64,000 nt of DNA, from the NCBI RefSeq assembly GCF_014651515.1, contig NZ_BMXA01000001.1, forward strand, positions 620,001 to 684,000. Direction: 5' to 3'. Made by a program: the position numbers and the translations under genes. The notes beneath the pieces were generated by a model that made no database searches, was not told the DNA's origin, and was given only the letters and a program-made list of their open reading frames with translations. Origin of the DNA: Arenicella chitinivorans. Lineage in GTDB: Bacteria > Pseudomonadota > Gammaproteobacteria > Arenicellales > Arenicellaceae. Positions 61,138 to 64,000 of the stretch are shown here, in pieces (position 1 is the stretch's first letter; each line of letters begins with the position of its first letter).

Positions 61138-61896
61138 TTGCATATTCTAATTACCAATGATGTTGGGTTTGATGCCCCCGGATTGAAACATCTGAAATCC
61201 GCTCTAGAGCAGCAGCACCACCGTGTGACCGTTGTGGCGCCGAGGGCTGATCACAGCGGCTGTGGCATGGGTTTAAGTTTGCGTCGAACGATCTCTGTTG
61301 AGCAAGTCGACGATACGCTTTTTATCGTTGACGGTACGCCGGTAGACTGCGTATTTTTAGCGTTGAATCGTCTTCCAATCGGCCCCGTTGACCTGGTTAT
61401 CAGTGGTATCAATAATGGCGCCAATCTGGCGGATGACGTATTTTATTCCGGCACGTTTGCCGGTGCGATGCAAGCGCGACATATGGACTTGCCAGCCCTT
61501 GCTTTATCGGTCACCCAGCGGCACCCGGGTCATTATCAAACTGCGGCCCATATCGCTGTGCAAATGAGTAATGCCTTGCCGCATTTAAAATACCGTTCAT
61601 TGCTTGCTGTGTTGAACGTGAATGTGCCGGATTTGCCGGTGGGCGATCTGCGTGGCTTAAAGTCCACCTTGTTGGGCGAGCGCGAGAACGCACTCCGCTC
61701 TGAGGTAATAGAGCAAGATGGTAAAAAATCATCCTACCGATTGTCGGCCACGGGCGAGTTTCGGCGTGTGAAGCGCTCTAAAATGCAGGACTTCGAGGCA
61801 GTCGAGCAAGGTTTTGTGTCCATTACACCCTTAAGTGCACGTTACTCAGACAGTGCGCATCTAGAAGACCTGCAAAATTGGCTAGATACGCTGTGA
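61138..61896 (+). CDS. surE: SurE-family 5'/3'-nucleotidase, with a variant metal site
   Basis: A 252-residue SurE-fold protein starting with TTG. The family outline is clear: ILITNDVGFDAPGL, VVAPRADHSGCGMGLSL, VDGTPVDCVFLAL and LVISGINNGANLADDVFYSGTFAGAMQARHM. The canonical start is ...NDDG with two metal-ligand Asp; here the second Asp is Val (codon GTT at 61159-61161). The other ligands (Ser in DHSG, Asn in GINNG) are present. The C-terminal PPG...GTD region is also altered. It leads the surE-pcm-yqaA-nlpD run. Activity may be reduced or changed. Confidence 0.88.
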   Translation: MHILITNDVGFDAPGLKHLKSALEQQHHRVTVVAPRADHSGCGMGLSLRRTISVEQVDDTLFIVDGTPVDCVFLALNRLPIGPVDLVISGINNGANLADDVFYSGTFAGAMQARHMDLPALALSVTQRHPGHYQTAAHIAVQMSNALPHLKYRSLLAVLNVNVPDLPVGDLRGLKSTLLGERENALRSEVIEQDGKKSSYRLSATGEFRRVKRSKMQDFEAVEQGFVSITPLSARYSDSAHLEDLQNWLDTL

Positions 61897-61898
61897 GC

Positions 61899-62579
61899 AT
61901 GATGAGTTATCGCGACCAATTAGGCAAACCGCAGTACTCTGGGATTGGCATGACGTCGGATCGCACGCGGCGTCGCTTAATAGAGCAAATCCGCAATATG
62001 GGCGTGGACGATCCCAGAGTTCTTGAGATCATGCAGGATCTTCCCCGGCATATCTTCGTGGATGAAGCGCTTGCCAGTCGCGCCTATGAAAATACTGCGT
62101 TGCCAATTGGTCATGGTCAAACCATTTCGCAACCGTATATCGTCGCCCTGATGACGCAGACCCTATTTAATAAACCACGCGCCAAAGTGCTCGAAATTGG
62201 GACTGGATGTGGTTATCAAACTGCGATGCTGGCGCCATTCAGCGAGCAGGTAGTCAGTGTCGAACGGATTGTGAAATTACATCGGCAGGCGCGAGACCGG
62301 TTGTACGATCTTGGTGTGCGCAACGTCGTTTTCCGCCACGGTGACGGCTTCGCTGGATTGACTGACTTCGCGCCCTACGATGGCATCCTGGCAGCAGCGG
62401 TGTCAGAAGATGTACCCGCAGAGTTGGTTGATCAACTGGCGCCGGGTGGTCGGATTGTAATGCCGGTCGGTCGTGGTGATCGTCAGAACCTAGTGGTCAT
62501 CGACAAGACAAACCACGGTTTGGTACAAAACGAAATTGAAGCGGTTCGGTTTGTGCCGCGTTTAGCTGGGTTGGGGTAA
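61899..62579 (+). CDS. pcm: Protein-L-isoaspartate O-methyltransferase
   Basis: A 226-residue protein. The SAM-binding motif is VLEIGTGCGYQTAMLAPF, preceded by ENTALPIGHGQTISQPYIVALMTQ and followed by VVSVERIVKLHRQARDRL. It repairs damaged aspartyl residues by methylating L-isoaspartate. The ATG at 61899 is 3 nt after the surE stop; ATG 61902 and an overlapping GTG at 61893 are alternatives. Confidence 0.95.
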   Translation: MMSYRDQLGKPQYSGIGMTSDRTRRRLIEQIRNMGVDDPRVLEIMQDLPRHIFVDEALASRAYENTALPIGHGQTISQPYIVALMTQTLFNKPRAKVLEIGTGCGYQTAMLAPFSEQVVSVERIVKLHRQARDRLYDLGVRNVVFRHGDGFAGLTDFAPYDGILAAAVSEDVPAELVDQLAPGGRIVMPVGRGDRQNLVVIDKTNHGLVQNEIEAVRFVPRLAGLG

Positions 62580-62584
62580 TCCAA

Positions 62585-63178
62585 TTGAAATTGTTTGAAC
62601 CAATGTACCGCCAGGTGCTTAAATTAGCGCGTCATCCACAGGCTGAACGTTATCTGGCCGGTGTCAGTATGGCGGAGTCTTCGTTTTTTCCAATTCCAGT
62701 CGACGTGATGCTGGCGCCGATGGTATTGGCGGCCCCGCAGCGAGCTTGGCGTCTGGCCACCATTACCACCCTGATGTCTGTGATTGGCGGAATGATCGGT
62801 TACTTGATCGGTCGTTTTATTTTCGACTCGTATGGCGACCAGATTTTGACCTTCTTTGATGCGCACGAAACATTCGAGATTATCCGCGGCAGTTATCACG
62901 AGCATGGGCTGTTTATCATCCTTTTGGCAGGGTTTACCCCGATCCCCTATAAAGTTTTCACCATCGCGTCCGGCGTGATGAGTATCGCTTTTCTGCCATT
63001 TGTGTTGTTGTCTTTGGTGGGCCGTGGTGCTCGATTCTTTTTGGTGGCGGGTTTGATAAAGCTCGGTGGCGACCAACTGGAAGATACCATTCACAAGAAA
63101 ATCGAGTGGCTGGGTTGGGCGACCGTGATTCTTGTGGTGGTCGGAATCTTGGTGTACACCATGACACATGGATCATAA
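62585..63178 (+). CDS. yqaA: YqaA-family membrane protein (DedA/VTT-like)
   Basis: A 197-residue membrane protein of the SNARE-associated/VTT type. It shows GVSMAESSFFPIPVDVMLAPM and later ILLAGFTPIPYKVFTIASGVMSIAFLPFVLLSLVGRGARFFLVAGLI, the (F/Y)xxxR-like region of the family. It has about four membrane segments. The start is TTG at 62585, giving the usual MKLFEPMYRQVLKLARHPQAE N-terminus. It sits between pcm and nlpD, a placement common in Gammaproteobacteria. Some DedA-type proteins act as lipid flippases; the role of YqaA is unproven. Confidence 0.88.
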   Translation: MKLFEPMYRQVLKLARHPQAERYLAGVSMAESSFFPIPVDVMLAPMVLAAPQRAWRLATITTLMSVIGGMIGYLIGRFIFDSYGDQILTFFDAHETFEIIRGSYHEHGLFIILLAGFTPIPYKVFTIASGVMSIAFLPFVLLSLVGRGARFFLVAGLIKLGGDQLEDTIHKKIEWLGWATVILVVVGILVYTMTHGS

Positions 63179-63181
63179 ACC

Positions 63182-64000
63182 ATGTCGCAAGCGAGTAGAC
63201 TGATACTGATTAGCTTGCTTGTTTGTTTTACCGCTGCGTGTCGGCCACCACCCAAGGTGGCGGTGGAAGAGCGCAGTGTGCTAACTGTACGTCAGGAAAC
63301 CGAAGCGCTTGGGGGGCAGTTGATCCGCTTTGTGCAACCAGGTGACACACTTTACAGTATTTCCTTTGCGCTGGGGTTGGATGTCAACAAGCTGGCTGCT
63401 TGGAATCGCATACAAGACACCAGCAAACTTCGTGTTGGACAACGTATTCGACTCACTGAGCCGATTGGATTTACCTACCCAATCACCAAGAAAGCGGTTA
63501 AACGAACGCCATCTAAGCGCAAGAAAGCCAGCGCATCGGCGTCGTCCCATAAGCCAGTGGTGACGCCCAAGGCTCCGGCGACAAGAAACGACTCTGTGCC
63601 AGAGAAAACGACCTCAACAACGGTTTCGACCTCGACGTCTAAGCCAACGACAGGCACGTTCAGTTGGCAATGGCCAACTCGAGGAACCGTGGTTGAGACA
63701 TTTAATGCGGCGAAGGGGCAACAGGGAGTCGATATCCTAACTAATGCCGGCGAGGCAGTGGTTGCTACTCAAGCCGGTGAAGTGGTTTACGTTGGAAATA
63801 GCCTTAAAGGGTATGGCAATCTAATTATTGTAAAACACTCGGATACGTATTTAAGTGCCTATGCCCACAACGAACATATCTACGTGCAAGAAGGCCAGCG
63901 AATCCAACAGCAACAGAAAATTGCCAGTGTGGGACGCAATAACAAACGACAGACTGCCTTACATTTCCAGATTCGCAAACACGGTAAACCTGTTGACCCG
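63182..64000 (+). CDS. nlpD: NlpD-like murein hydrolase activator (LysM + LytM), 3'-truncated by window edge
   Basis: The frame is open from ATG 63182 to the right edge (273 codons). It starts with a lipoprotein signal peptide ending FTAAC (Cys near 20). A LysM domain follows (FVQPGDTLYSISFALGLDVNKLAAWN...LRVGQRIRL, ~50-98), then a Ser/Thr/Lys/Pro-rich linker and a LytM (M23) domain: TFSWQWPTRGTVV...QQGVDILTNAGEAVVATQAGEVVYVGN and LHFQIRKHGKPVDP. The first zinc-ligand His is Gln (QQGVDI), as expected for NlpD/EnvC-type activators, which stimulate amidases rather than cut peptidoglycan. It starts 3 nt after the yqaA stop. rpoS usually follows but lies outside the window. Confidence 0.93.
   Translation, partial: MSQASRLILISLLVCFTAACRPPPKVAVEERSVLTVRQETEALGGQLIRFVQPGDTLYSISFALGLDVNKLAAWNRIQDTSKLRVGQRIRLTEPIGFTYPITKKAVKRTPSKRKKASASASSHKPVVTPKAPATRNDSVPEKTTSTTVSTSTSKPTTGTFSWQWPTRGTVVETFNAAKGQQGVDILTNAGEAVVATQAGEVVYVGNSLKGYGNLIIVKHSDTYLSAYAHNEHIYVQEGQRIQQQQKIASVGRNNKRQTALHFQIRKHGKPVDP

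Overview
The window looks like the chromosome of a free-living, probably marine gammaproteobacterium. The gene order tig-clpP-clpX-lon-hupB-(tRNAs)-ppiD and the run surE-pcm-yqaA-nlpD at the right edge are both typical of Gammaproteobacteria, and the FabV-type enoyl reductase, MacAB-type efflux system, ornithine-lipid-type acyltransferases and RAYT transposase fit that group. The sequence alone does not give a genus.

Layout. (1) 1-12.5 kb is an envelope/exopolysaccharide locus: the end of a hybrid sensor kinase, a Wzx-type flippase and a GT2 glycosyltransferase on the + strand; facing them, a minus-strand operon of Wza-type export lipoprotein, Wzz-type co-polymerase, Wzy/O-antigen-ligase-type polymerase, sulfotransferase and GT2; and, divergent from that operon, a WecG/TagA/CpsF glycosyltransferase, an initiating sugar-phosphate transferase and a degenerate nucleotidyltransferase-like protein. 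The divergent promoter region carries repeated TGATAAATATGAT-type motifs that look like operators. (2) 12.6-18.0 kb holds a DMT exporter, a secreted PD40 beta-propeller protein and a convergent hybrid kinase/NarL-type regulator pair. (3) 18.0-24.1 kb is metabolic and stress core: sucCD, a GNAT enzyme, a DUF2834 protein, a single-domain asparaginase and htpG. (4) 24.4-42.7 kb is core: a Pro-Arg-His-Leu tRNA cluster, the tig/clpP/clpX/lon/hupB protein quality-control run, Val-Asp tRNAs, a pirin, an M16 peptidase, a KefB/C-type antiporter, ppiD, fabV, then rsmJ. Heat-shock sigma-32-like promoters can be read upstream of htpG, clpX and lon. (5) 43.5-50.3 kb is an accessory island: a possible integron-type cassette, truncated genes, a RAYT (Y1 HUH transposase) and eleven copies of a short REP-like element with consensus TGGACANCCACT, some in ~80-bp composite units that interrupt coding sequences and two bracketing a 13-bp minisatellite. 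(6) 50.3-64 kb returns to ordinary genes: macA-macB-outer membrane factor, rsmE, an operon of DinB-like, NRDE, ATP-grasp, OlsB-like and OlsA-like proteins, a YHS-domain protein, tRNA-Pro(GGG), then surE-pcm-yqaA-nlpD running off the edge.

How the genes work together. The EPS locus encodes initiation, chain assembly, sulfation, flipping, polymerisation and export of a cell-surface polysaccharide, with two-component systems nearby. The tig-clpPX-lon-hupB block is the cytoplasmic folding and proteolysis set, with PpiD acting at the inner membrane. The strongest candidates for something undescribed are the RAYT/REP family in the accessory island, the pseudo-sugar-transferase/WecG fusion with its repeated operator region, and the ATP-grasp gene placed directly ahead of an olsB-olsA-like pair. 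All functional calls come from reading motifs in the sequence; no database search was run.
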